Shown here: positions 11,081-22,039 of the stretch, piece after piece
Position numbering within the stretch: position 1 is the stretch's first letter
Layout of the letters: every line of letters begins with the position of its first letter
Source: Daucus carota subsp. sativus
Taxonomy: Eukaryota; Streptophyta; Magnoliopsida; Apiales; Apiaceae
NCBI RefSeq assembly: GCF_001625215.2
Contig: NC_030383.2
Span: forward strand, 756,779-820,778
Direction of reading: 5' to 3'
DNA length: 64,000 bases
Made by a program: the position numbers and the translations under genes
The notes under the pieces: model-generated
The model's input: the letters and a program-made list of their open reading frames with translations, nothing else
The model's database searches: none
What the model was told of the DNA's origin: nothing

Positions 11081-14000
11081 CTTGCATCACACATAATTTC
11101 AAATGGGAGACTCCAATCTGGAGGCTGTATGATAGGTGCAGTTATCAAAGCATTCTTGATCCTGTAGAAGGAATCCAAACAAGCATCAGTAAACACAAAA
11201 GTGGCATCCTTAAGCAACAATTGAGTGAGGGGTTTTGCAATTTTTGAAAAATCTTTAATAAAACGCCGATAAAACCCTGCATGACCCAAGAAACTTCTGA
11301 CTCCCTTGACATCAACAGGGGGAGGAAGTTTCTCGATCACCTCAATTTTTGCTTTGTCAACTTGGATGCCACGCTCAGAAATAAGATGACCAAGTACCAC
11401 TCCTTCATTGACCATGAAGTGACACTTTTCCCAATTTAAAACCAGATTAACCTCTTCACATCGTTTAAGCACTTTAGAAAGATTATGCAAACACTCATCA
11501 AAATCAGATCCATAAACACTGAAATCATCCATAAAAACTTCCATAATAGACTCAATGAAATCAGAAAATATGGATGTCATGCAACGTTGAAAAGTAGCAG
11601 GCGCATTGCACAGTCCAAAAGGCACTCTACGATAAGCAAAGGTACCGTATGGACATGTGAATGTTGTCTTTTCTTGGTCATCGGGGTGTATTGGGATCTG
11701 AAAGAACCCTGAATACCCGTCCAAATAACAAAAGAATTTATGTTTTGCAAGTCTTTCAAGCATTTGATCAATGAATGGGAGAGGATAATGATCTTTTTTA
11801 GTGGCGGTGTTCAACCTGCGATAGTCAATACACATTCGCCAATCTGTGACAACTCTAGTGGGAATCAATTCATCTTTATCATTCCTAATTACTGTGGTCC
11901 CTCCTTTTTTAGGAACTACTTGAACCGGGCTCACCCATTTAGAATCAGAAATTGGGTAGATGATGCCCGCATCAAGTAGTTTTATCACTTCCTTTTTAAC
12001 TACTTCTTGCATGTTAGGGTTCAAGCGACGTTGTCCCTGAATGCAAGGCTTATGATCATCATCAAGATTTATCCTATGCATGCAAAAGTTTGGGCTAATC
12101 CCTTTAAGATCATCAATACTATACCCAATAGCTTGTTTATGCATACACAACACAGTGAGAAGCTTAAAAATTTGATTATCATCAAGTCTTGAACTAATAA
12201 TCACAGGATAAGACTCATCATCATCAAGAAACACATACTTAAGATTAGGTGGTAGAGGTTTTAGCTCTCGTTTCTTCACATGAGGTTTATCACAGGAAGT
12301 AATAGAGTTTGTTACCTCACAATTCCTCGGATCGACCTTACCATCCAACTCAAGAATTAATGAATCAATTTCGGCATGTCCTTCTCCTTCTGAAGCTTCA
12401 AGCATTAGAACTGCTTCTAAGGGATCATTCAATAGAACTTGTGGTAGCTCATCCTCGACGATTTCATCTATGACATCAATCCTGCAACAAGTATTCTCCA
12501 ACAATGGGGACTTAAGAGCAGAGGTTAGAGTAAAAGAAATTGTATGATCACCAATGCTCAAAGATAAAGTCCCATTTTTAACATCAATTACAGCACCTGC
12601 TGTACAAAGGAATGGTCTACCCAAGATAATAGGTATTTGACTATCCTCTTCCATATCCAATACCACAAAGTCCACAGGGATATAAAATTTTCCAACCTTG
12701 ACAGGCACATCCTCTAAAATACCCAAGGGATATTTTATAGAGCGATCTGCCATTTGTAATGTCATTTGTGTGCATTTTAGCTCTCCCATGTTTAACTTTT
12801 GAAAAATAGAGAGAGGCATGACAGAGACGCTAGCGCCTAGGTCACATAAAGCTTTGTCAATAAACAATGCACCTAAATGACATGGGATTGAAAAACTTCC
12901 AGGATCTTTAAGTTTAGGTGGAGACTTATTTTGTAAAACAGCACTGCATTCTTCAGTAAAAGCAACTGTCTCCACCTGACCGAAAGATCGCTTCTTTGTA
13001 AGAATATCCTTTAAAAACTTTGCGTATGAAGGAACTTGAGAAATCAAGTCAGTAAAAGGAACAGTTACCTCCAGATTTTTGACAAGGGTCATAAACTTAC
13101 CAAACTGCTGATCTACCTTTGTTTTGTTCATCCTGCTAGGGAATGGTAGCTTAGGCTCGAATGGTGGAGGAGCACTACTAATCTTCTCTTTATCAATTTT
13201 CTTGCTTCCTTCAGTTCCACCATTATCTTTCTGATCAACAACTTCATCCACCTTGTCATCTTTAGTGCTTTCCGTTTCTTTCTCAGTAGAAACATCTTGA
13301 GTAGGCATTGGGGGACCATCATATGTGCGACCACTTCTAAGAGCAATAGCATTCACGTTCTCTTTGGAATGAGTTGGTTGAGATGGTAAAGAACCAGGTT
13401 GCCTTGTATTTGAAGAGCTAGCCAATTGAGCAATCTGAGTCTCCATCATCTTGTTATGGGTCCTCAACTCCTTAATCTCTCTCATGTTCTCCTGCATTTG
13501 TCTCATGCTTTCCTCTTGACCTTTTTGCATTTGCATTAGTATCTTCATCATATCATTGGTATGATCAGGCTGTGTAGCTTGAGGGATCTGTTGCTGAGGG
13601 GGTTTTTGAAATCCAGGTGGATTTGTAGGTCCCTGAGTAGGCCTGTATTGCTGTTGCGGAGCCTGTTGATATGATTGTTGATATTGCTGCGACTGATTAG
13701 AAGGGGGATTCTGAGCATTATTATTCTTGTATGAGAAGTTTGGATGATCTCTCCATCCTGGATTGTAGGTGTTGGAGTAGGGATTGTATTGTTGTCTCTG
13801 CTGAAAAGCATTTGCGTGCTCCATCTGAAAATTTTGTGAATTCTGAACATTGTAGGAACATTCGTTACCCATGTGGCCTTGAATTCCGCATACTTCACAA
13901 AAAGTATTGTTGATAGGAGCCATGGATGACAATGCATTAATACTCATAGGAGGAGTGGCCGCCGATTGTGAAGTCTTTAATGAATGGATCTCCTGAGTCA

Positions 14001-14820
14001 ATGTAGCGAGTTGAGATGATAAAAGAGAATAAGCATCAACTTCAAGTTTACCCCCTTTCTTAGGTGCTCTCGGGTTATTGAAGTGATTTGCAGCTAGATT
14101 TGCAAGAAAAGCATAACCATCATCAACTCCTTTGTCTAGAAAAACACCACCTGCAGCATTATCCACTGTGCTCTTCGTTTCGGAATCAAGACCATAATAG
14201 AAGCGCTTGAGAAGAAACCACTTCTCAAGACCATGATGAGGACAAGAGCGTTGAATATCTTTGAATCTGTCCCATGCATCCTTAAGAGTTTCATCATATT
14301 CTTGTTTGAAAGTGGTCAACTTGTCAACCAAATCATTAGTTTTGTTGGGAGGGAAATACTCAGTGAGAAAGGCTTGAGCAATTGCATCCCACTCGGTCAC
14401 ATTGATATCATTTAACCACTTCTGAGCTTTATCACGAAGAGAAAACCCGAACAACATAACTTTCACTTGATCTGCAGTGACTCCTTGAAACTTGATGGTA
14501 GAGCAGAGCTGTTGAAACCTTTGCAAGTGAAGTGTAGGATCTTCAGTTGGAAGACCAGCAAACTGATTCTGTTGGATCATAGTGAGCAATGCCGGTTTGA
14601 TCTCAAAGTTTGCTGCTTGAATATTTGGCATAGCAATGCCAGTAGGCACACCACTCGGAGAGGGCTGCGAATAATTCTTCAAAGATTTAACAGGAAGATC
14701 ACCCATTTTAATCTTTGACTGCTGTTTCCCCTTCTTTTGTCGATCAAGGTATTGTTGTAAAGTAGTGTCAAAATCAGGATCAATAGGAGTTGATTCCGCG
14801 TCTCCTGTAGACCTGGGCAT
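11081..14820 (-). CDS. Retrotransposon gag-protease-reverse transcriptase (inverted, 3'-truncated)
   Basis: One open frame of about 1246 codons on the minus strand. Gag has a retrotransposon capsid domain (about residues 80-200) and a CCHC zinc knuckle, C-X2-C-X4-H-X4-C. A Gln-rich linker follows. The aspartic protease has its active site in the form DLGAS. The reverse transcriptase has the catalytic motif FMDD in place of YMDD, which is common in Ty3/Gypsy elements. The frame reaches the first residues of RNase H and then runs into LTR sequence. The ATG at 14820 is preferred; the ORF extends two codons further to a TTG. In the present arrangement no full polyprotein can be made, because the RNase H-integrase half lies in the opposite orientation 5 kb away. 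Confidence 0.9.
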
Positions 14821-14933
14821 GAACAACTAAACAAGGAAAACAGTAAAAACAGTCTCAATTGGAACTAAAGCTCCAACGAGACAATGGAAACAATCTAAAT
14901 AATCAAACTAAAATCTATAGAAAACTAGCCGTC

Positions 14934-14951
14934 TCCCCGGCAGCGGCGCCA
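14934..14951 (-). other. Primer binding site, tRNA-Asp type
   Basis: On the minus strand TGGCGCCGCTGCCGGGGA follows the LTR end after a 6-nt spacer. From memory it complements the 3' end of plant tRNA-Asp with one mismatch, as is typical of Athila elements. Confidence 0.75.
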
Positions 14952-14957
14952 AAAACT

Positions 14958-16137
14958 TGATGCGTTTTAAGTTAATATCCGCAAGTGCACGGTGTCTGTT
15001 ATTAGCAGAGACTAGCAAGTACGGGATCGTATCCACAGGGAGACAGGTTTCAAGAAATTCAATCTAATTATTGCAAATTGCTTCCGGAATAACAAAGATG
15101 AGTTTTGAAGATTTTTATATAACTAACAATGCAAATAAATATGTTTTAAAATCAATTAACTAAAAGTCTAGGGCAATCGGATTCACCATGCTTACACCAA
15201 ACTGGCTTCTAAACTGAGATGATAAAAGTGGTCACGTAGCTAGAGTATGTCAGTCTCTCTCGAGTACTAACACTCTCGAAACATGATGACACAATTAACA
15301 ACTCTTAGTAATTAAACTGATCAAGTAATTAGAACATGTGTTAATCTCTCTCGAGTATTAACTTTCTCAGAATTCCAATGATGCTCTCGCATTCACATTC
15401 ATTCGGCTAATCGTATGTGTGCCTCTAATGGGTACTTTATCTCTCGATTTATTACCCTTATTCGCATACACTTAATCAATGATATTGGCCAATTACAGAA
15501 ATTAAGCATTAAAACATATCGACTAGAATTACTTGTAATCAATCAAACTACTGTGAACATCATACCAATACTATGGTGTAACCATGGATTCTCCTTACGC
15601 CCTAGAAAAGAATTACTCACTCATGCTAAGAATAGAAGAAACATAAACAATCATCAAAGACATGTAGAGAGAATATATAAGAATACCTTAAACTTGTATT
15701 AATCAAGAACTTAATATCCAAGCTAAAACCCAAAAAGGTTGCAGTGTCTACGGGAGGAGGAAGATGATAGCCCCAAACCTAACTAACGTAAGTCCTATAT
15801 ATCTCCTTTTCTCCCAACTAATAATAAAAACTAAAATAATATCTTTTTCTATTCCTACAATAATAATAATTGTTTTTAATGTTTTTGAACCAATATCTAA
15901 AATAGAACTCCAAAGCAAAGTAGGATTAGTCTTCAAAATTCGCAGCTGTCTTTTCCTCTCTGTTTCTGGGCTTTTCCAGTTGGATTTTGCTTCTTGGGCT
16001 ATCTCTGAATTAAAGAAAATCTCCCAAGCTTCGCGTGGGCTGTAAGATCATCCAAATCCGACATCCGGAACTCAAGATATGGCCCGAACAGTGCAGAAAC
16101 CGGGTAGAGCCCAACAAATCCGATTTTTCATAGAATT
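14958..16137 (-). repeat. LTR in inverted orientation (LTR positions 167-1346)
   Basis: This is the original 5' LTR inner part, now reversed and still attached to the PBS and gag. It starts with the complement of the LTR terminus and stops at LTR position 167. There it meets the RNase H coding sequence, with a possible ATT microhomology. Positions 15291-16137 are an inverted copy of 10234-11080 (847 bp). Confidence 0.88.
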
Positions 16138-17849
16138 ATGCTGTTGGGGCAGTTCTTGGCCAAAGAAAAGATAAGGTGTTACATGCAATCTACTATGCAA
16201 GTAAAACCTTGGATGAAGCTCAAGTGAATTATGCTACTACTGAGAAAGAACTTCTAGCTGTGGTCTATGCCTTAGATAAGTTTAGAACTTATCTCATTGG
16301 TTCTAAAGTCATTGTTCACACTGATCATTCTGCGCTGAAATATCTTTTGGCTAAGAAAGAAGCAAAACCAAGGCTCATCAGATGGATTCTACTCCTCCAA
16401 GAATTTGACTTGGAAATCAAGGACAAGAAGGGTGCTGAGAATGTGGTTGCTGATCACCTTTCACGATTGCACTTCAAATCCAATGTTGCTTCTGACACTC
16501 CCATCGATGATTCTTTTCCAGACGATCACTTATTTGCTATCACTGCAGAAACTCCATGGTATGCAGACTTTGCTAATTTTTGTGTGAGTGGCTCTCACCC
16601 TCCAGATTTGACCTTTCAACAGCGGAAGAAGTTTTACCATGATGCTAAACAATATTTTTGGGATGACCCTTTCCTGTATCGGAAGTGTGCTGATGGAATC
16701 TTTCGTAGATGTATCCCGGAATCTGAGGTTAATGACATTCTTCAACATTGTCATTCTTTGGCATGTGGAGGACATCATGGTCCATCTAAAACTGCTGCTA
16801 AGGTACTTCAATCAGGTTTCTTTTGGCCTTCTCTATTTAAAGATGCTCGTGCCTTTTGTGTTGCTTGTGATGCTTGTCAAAGAACAGGGAATATATCTAA
16901 ACGTCACGAGATGCCACAAACCGGTATTTTGGAGGTTGAGTTATTTGACGTATGGGGCATTGACTTTATGGGACCTTTCCCAACTTCTTGTGGAAACAAA
17001 TACATCCTAGTTGCAGTTGACTATGTATCTAAATGGGTAGAGGCTATTGCATCACCAACCAATGATTCCAAGGTTGTTATGAAACTTTTCAAAAAGATTA
17101 TCTTCCCACGTTTTGGAGTACCAAGGGCTGTGATTAGTGATGGTGGTTCTCATTTTCACCAGCGACAATTTCAAACTCTATTGAAGCAATATGGTGTTAC
17201 TCACAAGGTTGGCCTAGCTTATCATCCTCAGACAAGTGGCCAAGTGGAGGTTTCGAATCGTCAGATAAAAAGTATCTTAGAGAAAGTGGTGGCCAAGTCT
17301 CGAAAAGATTGGAGCTTGAAGCTAGATGATGCTTTGTGGGCTTACAGGACAGCTTATAAAACTCCCATTGGAACTACACCGTATCGGTTGGTCTATGGCA
17401 AGTCCTGTCACCTTCCAGTTGAACTTGAACATCGTGCTTTTTGGGCTATAAAGGAGCTAAATATGGATCTAAAAGCTGCGGGTGAAGCCAGACTTCTTCA
17501 GATGAATGAATTAGATGAGCTTCGTTTTGATGCTTATGACAATTCTCGGCTTTACAAGGAGAAAACAAAGAGAATGCATGATAAGATGATCCATCGCCGA
17601 GATATTCAAGTTGGTGATAAGGTGCTTTTATTCAATTCGAGACTTCGACTTTTTCCTGGCAAGCTTAAATCTCGATGGTCTGGACCGTTCACGGTAACTG
17701 AAATCAAATTTCATGGTGCTGTTGAAATTATGGGACAAGATGGGACGAAGTTCAAGGTCAATGGTCAAAGGCTGAAACTATATGTTGATGGTGCATTTGT
17801 TGGTGGAATAGAGACCTTCTATATCCCCAACCCCTCTACTGACATCTAA
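16134..17849 (+). CDS. Retrotransposon RNase H-integrase (5'-truncated pol)
   Basis: About 570 open codons beginning just inside RNase H and lacking a start of their own. RNase H keeps the TDHSALKYL region. Integrase has the HHCC zinc finger (H-X3-H...C-X2-C), then the DDE triad: D in GIDFMGP, D in ISDGGSHF and E in GQVEVSN. A GPF-type C-terminal chromatin or DNA-binding segment follows (WSGPFTV). It continues the pol reading of the minus-strand ORF almost exactly where that ORF breaks off. It is stranded without gag, protease and RT on the same strand. Confidence 0.9.
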   Translation, partial: NYAVGAVLGQRKDKVLHAIYYASKTLDEAQVNYATTEKELLAVVYALDKFRTYLIGSKVIVHTDHSALKYLLAKKEAKPRLIRWILLLQEFDLEIKDKKGAENVVADHLSRLHFKSNVASDTPIDDSFPDDHLFAITAETPWYADFANFCVSGSHPPDLTFQQRKKFYHDAKQYFWDDPFLYRKCADGIFRRCIPESEVNDILQHCHSLACGGHHGPSKTAAKVLQSGFFWPSLFKDARAFCVACDACQRTGNISKRHEMPQTGILEVELFDVWGIDFMGPFPTSCGNKYILVAVDYVSKWVEAIASPTNDSKVVMKLFKKIIFPRFGVPRAVISDGGSHFHQRQFQTLLKQYGVTHKVGLAYHPQTSGQVEVSNRQIKSILEKVVAKSRKDWSLKLDDALWAYRTAYKTPIGTTPYRLVYGKSCHLPVELEHRAFWAIKELNMDLKAAGEARLLQMNELDELRFDAYDNSRLYKEKTKRMHDKMIHRRDIQVGDKVLLFNSRLRLFPGKLKSRWSGPFTVTEIKFHGAVEIMGQDGTKFKVNGQRLKLYVDGAFVGGIETFYIPNPSTDI

Positions 17850-17891
17850 ATCAAGGTTAGAAGTCAAGCTAATGACTCTAAAAGAGCGCTT

Positions 17892-17909
17892 CTTGGGAGG
17901 CAACCCAAG
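17892..17909 (+). other. Hairpin after integrase stop (CTTGGG-AGGCAA-CCCAAG)
   Basis: A perfect 6-bp stem with a 6-nt loop, 42 nt downstream of the integrase stop. A similar GGGAGGCAACCC motif recurs behind pol in plant Athila-like elements, as far as I remember. Its role is unknown. Confidence 0.5.
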
Positions 17910-18330
17910 CCCATAGTAAGTTAGTTATTAAAATAAATTAAAAAAAAAATTAAATAGAGTTTTTATAAAATTTTTGTATTTTGTTTTTATACTCCCAAGG
18001 TGCCTTGATAATTTTCGTGTGAAGTGTTTTCAGATATTTTAACATATTACTCATGGGGCTCCGGCTGTAGATAAAGAAGAAAAAAATGTTAAGGCAACGA
18101 AGACCTGCAGGTCCGTCTTACATAGCCACGGCTCAAATTCTACTGGTTAAAAGTTATTGAGGAGATAGTCATGAGAGCTGCAGCTCTGCTCTGCCTAGCT
18201 ACGGCTAAAAACCTACTGCTTTAAAGTAATAAGGAGCTGCTCTGGGGAGCTGCGGTGCGTGGCGGGCTAGCCGCAACTCCTAGCCTTCTGTCACATACAT
18301 CACGTACAAATTACTACTAACTCTTCCGCT

Positions 18331-18609
18331 TTTGTTTGTTTTTTTTTTTTTTTTTTTTTTTTTTTTCTTTTTTTTCTTTTTCATTTTTTTTCTTCTTCTT
18401 TCTTTTCTTTTTATGTTGTTTTTAGGGTAATTATTATCTATTATATTATAAATTATGTTATTATTAGAAATTTGTACTAACATATAATTATTTTAAATTA
18501 TCATTATTGATAATTATATAATTATTTGTATATTATATATTATATAAATATTTATATTGTTATTTTACTAAAATTACTTATTTATTTTATAATTTATGTA
18601 ACTAATTTA

Positions 18610-18647
<38 letters not shown>

Positions 18648-18817
18648 TACTACTACTACTACTACTATTATTACTACTACTATTATTATTATTATTATAT
18701 TATTTATGTAATATTTATAATTTATTATATTCTATTATATATATGTATTAATTCCCAACATATATTATCATATTATATATATGCCACAACTTGTATTATT
18801 TTATATATGTAATACAT

Positions 18818-18857
<40 letters not shown>
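18331..18857. repeat. Simple repeats in retrotransposon spacer: poly-T and (ATT)n
   Basis: A T-rich run at 18331-18410, an (ATT/ACT)n tract at about 18612-18698 and an (ATT)n tract at about 18821-18857. They lie in the long non-coding spacer between integrase and the extra ORF. The Lys-rich ORF on the minus strand here is an artefact of the poly-T run. Confidence 0.85.
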
Positions 18858-18858
<1 letters not shown>

Positions 18859-19506
18859 ATATTAAAACTCTTTTTTTAATCTGAAAAAGAAAACAAAAAG
18901 AAATTTTTGTAATAATTGTAAAGTATTCTATTATGTATACGTACGTGATGTTCCAGGTGTGTTTTAACCAAACCCAGAGCAGCTCTGTTTTTCATCGGAA
19001 TAAGGGTTCTAAACCCTAGTTTTTGAACACCCCGCTCCCTCCTTGACATCTGCTTACAGCAACAACGCAAGCCACCAGTTTTGCAGCCTGACCAGCCAGT
19101 TTCTGATCTCTTCTCTTCCGCAGCGATACAGTTTTGTATGCAGGGTGTGCACGTTTTTTTTTTTTTTTGTTTCCTCTGAATCAACACGAAAAAACAGAGC
19201 TCTGGTCGATTTCCTTGCAGGCTAATCTTGGTGTATATGCACACGGAGAATTTACAGTTACCTGCATCCAGAATTCTTTTCTGTAACCACCTGCACGGCC
19301 ACCCTTCAGCAGCAATATTCTGTAGCAGTACTCCATCACAGCAACACAAGTTGGTAGGCTCAAAGGTCGCAAATCTGCCGGCCAGTTTTGCCGCTAGCAG
19401 GCTACTGCTTACAGGTCTTGTATGCACGTCCTCTCATCCAATTCTGCAGAAGCTGTTAGCCTAGACATTAAACAGAGTTCTATTGTCGGTTCTCGTGGTG
19501 TTCACC

Positions 19507-20574
19507 ATGACTCGTAGCTCTGCACTTGTTTCACCTCCGAAGAAGAAACAAAAACAGAGCTTTGAAACGGAAAAGCCCGCTATTGTCAAGTACCCTGCAG
19601 TCAAAACCAGTGGAGACACCCAACGGAATCTCTATGCAACATTATCCAAACGTCCGGTGTTCCCCAACAAGTATGTTGATTCTGATGCCACTTATCGCTT
19701 GAATATCACCAAAGAATTGACATATAAGCTTGCTAAAGTTGGATGGCGTGGTTTGTTATTGATGGATGAACCTTCTTATTCTACCCTTACCTATGAATTT
19801 CTGAGCTCATTCACGGTGACTACAGAGGGTTTGTTATCTTTTCGGATTGCTAATACAAATCATCAGATCACAAAAGCTCAACTAGCTAACATGTTTGACT
19901 GGGAGTTAGTGGAGCCGCAGCAACTTCCGGTGGATTATGCTACCCCTTTTTGGCTTAAAATCACAGGGTTGCCTTCAACCACAAGATATATAGCTCACGA
20001 TGCTTATGCTTCTGATATTATAAGTCATTGCTATCGCTATTTTGCTCGACTTGTCTCATACACAATCTACGGTCGCCCTGAGAGCAACAACAAAATTCGA
20101 TCCGGGGAGCTTGCTTTGTTGTATTATTTTGACGCAAAAATTCCAGTGGATTGGACGAGTTTATTGATTGAAAGGCTATTATATCAAGCTAAAAAAACTA
20201 CAGGTGCTCTTGTGATAGGAGGATTTGTTACTCGAATTGCCGAGAAATTGGGAGTTTTTGATCGTGGCACGACGAGTCTCAAAGTCGTGGAAGGATGGTC
20301 TCCTAGGATTGATACTGAGTATGTAGTATGCATGAAGATGTTAAAAACACGACCATATAATCCAATACCTCACAAACGCCTTGCGGTGGCGCCTTTAGAG
20401 GAAATCGAGCTTCCAGCCTTAACACTCGAGCAACAGGTTGATGAGCTAAAGAAAAATCAGGTTCAAATGATTCAAACTCAAGAGAGAGTGGAGAAACAAT
20501 TGTCTTCCATGGAAAAACAATTGTCTGACATTGCTGCTTCTATTGCGAAACACTTTTCACACCATGCATCTTAA
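19507..20574 (+). CDS. Athila ORF1-like extra protein of the retrotransposon
   Basis: A 355-residue ORF in the slot between integrase and the 3' LTR, where some Athila-lineage elements carry an env-like gene. The N-terminus is basic (PPKKKQKQ, a possible nuclear localisation signal). The middle resembles the plant transposon / Athila ORF-1 family (the FTVTTEGLLSFRIAN and ITKAQLANMFDWE segments). The last 60 residues are a heptad-rich predicted coiled coil (LEQQVDELKKNQ onward). I see no signal peptide or membrane span, so an envelope role is not supported. The frame is fully open. An ORF of 363 codons starts earlier at a non-ATG codon; ATG 19507 is preferred. Confidence 0.7.
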   Translation: MTRSSALVSPPKKKQKQSFETEKPAIVKYPAVKTSGDTQRNLYATLSKRPVFPNKYVDSDATYRLNITKELTYKLAKVGWRGLLLMDEPSYSTLTYEFLSSFTVTTEGLLSFRIANTNHQITKAQLANMFDWELVEPQQLPVDYATPFWLKITGLPSTTRYIAHDAYASDIISHCYRYFARLVSYTIYGRPESNNKIRSGELALLYYFDAKIPVDWTSLLIERLLYQAKKTTGALVIGGFVTRIAEKLGVFDRGTTSLKVVEGWSPRIDTEYVVCMKMLKTRPYNPIPHKRLAVAPLEEIELPALTLEQQVDELKKNQVQMIQTQERVEKQLSSMEKQLSDIAASIAKHFSHHAS

Positions 20575-20657
20575 TCCCAGGGGAGTTTTCTTTCTTTTCT
20601 TTATAGCGTAGGTCTGGTAATTTCTATCAGTATGTGAGTCTATTCTATAGTTTAATT

Positions 20658-20700
20658 GTTCATTGAGGACAATGAACCACTTTAGTGTGGGGATGGGGTC
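20658..20700 (+). other. Hairpin plus internal polypurine-like tract
   Basis: GTTCATTG-AGGA-CAATGAAC is a perfect 8-bp stem with a 4-nt loop at 20658-20677. It is followed at 20681 by TTTAGTGTGGGGATGGGG. The same TTAGTGTGGGGATG core stands directly before the 3' LTR (22025-22038). This could be a second (central) plus-strand primer. Confidence 0.5.
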
Positions 20701-22022
20701 TCAATGTCAAGAAAATCAAAAATCAAAAAAAAATTATATATTAAAAACATCAAAAAAATTAAAAAATTGAAAAAATTATATATTGCCATGTCTCAAATTT
20801 AGGAAATTCATGTTAGTTGCATTTAATTTAGAGCATATAGTTAATTAATTTGACATGCTTTTAGGTTGCACTTGCATATTTCATGAAAGTATATAATACC
20901 GAGTCAATTTCTCGTGATGAGCTTATTTGCATAATATCTTGGTTAGTAATCTGGACCATATGTGATGTTTTGCATGCTTGGAAGTTGCTTGTGCGGAAAT
21001 TATAATGACACTATTTGATGCTCTAGAGACAAGACTTAGACTAGCCTACTTCTTGAATCTTAGCCATGAGTCAAGCGTAGAATTCTGACTATTCCCTTTT
21101 GAGCTTAGAGTATGTAAATCTTATGTTTGGGAAAGCTGTGGGAAGTATATGCCTTTCTTAGAAAAAAAAAAAGAAAAAAAATATATATAAATATTGCAAA
21201 TAAAGTATCAAGTACTCCTTTGAGATCAGCGGGTGGCAAATTCTGAAAGGGACGACCCATGTACATGTGCTGGTATTAAGCGCGATTGTACTAGAAATAA
21301 ATCTTTCTTGGTGACTTTTCACTATCCTTGGTTACTGGAGAATTACTTGACTTAAAAAAAAAAACAATAATTAGCTAGCGAAATCTTATGGTAGTCGTAA
21401 CTCACTTACCCTGAGAAGCGTCCCAACCTTAGATTGAGCATGCAAGTAGATTCAAAAAAAAAAAGAAAAAAAAAAAGAAAAAAAAAGATGTATAAACATA
21501 TATAGGAGAGGCATAAAAATTCCCTTGCGACCCTAAGCTATAGTTGACTCTAATGCAATGGAGTGTTTAAGCATTGTTCTGATTAATGACTCATGTTTAA
21601 GACTCTGTTGAAATTTGTCAGTCTATGTTTTGTTTCATTAGAGAGCATGTGGAGCACACACGATGCACTCCGTACTTGTAGTGGAAGAGTTGCTTGACTA
21701 ATGTGTGAGATAGATGAAATTCTTGATTGTTGCTTATTCTAAGGATTATCTGTTGACGAGGTTGATACTTTCATGATTGTATTTCATGTATATTCATTTA
21801 GTTTGCATTCATATTAGTTGCATATCTGAGACTTGGCAGAAAAATGGATTTTGTGGGTAAATTCACTATAAACCCTCACGAGACAAAACTCGTCCTACTA
21901 GGGCTGCCTAGGGGTTTAACGGCTTGTTGCATACGCTCAATGCAATCGTGTCATCTACGAAAGTGGTGCTAGTTAGTTAGAACTTAGTTTATTTCGCTTA
22001 TTTGCCCGAGGACGTGCAAAAG

Positions 22023-22039
22023 CTTAGTGTGGGGATGTT
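22023..22039 (+). other. Polypurine tract next to 3' LTR
   Basis: CTTAGTGTGGGGATGTT abuts the TG start of the 3' LTR at 22040, which is the expected position of the plus-strand primer. Confidence 0.65.

Noticed and set aside
11081-16137. Autointegration (the element's own LTR ends attacking its DNA)
   Set aside because: The joints lie at LTR positions 1013 and 167, not at the LTR termini, so integrase-mediated end joining does not fit.
11056-17849. Two separate nested retrotransposons in opposite orientation
   Set aside because: The minus-strand pol ends and the plus-strand pol begins at the same point of RNase H, and there is no second pair of termini or target duplication. One rearranged element explains everything.
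18280-18483. Lys-rich 67-codon ORF on the minus strand
   Set aside because: Pure translation of the poly-T tract.
18876-19427. 183-codon minus-strand ORF in the retrotransposon spacer
   Set aside because: No recognisable domain, opposite to the element's own ORF, and odd Cys/Lys-rich composition. Probably chance.
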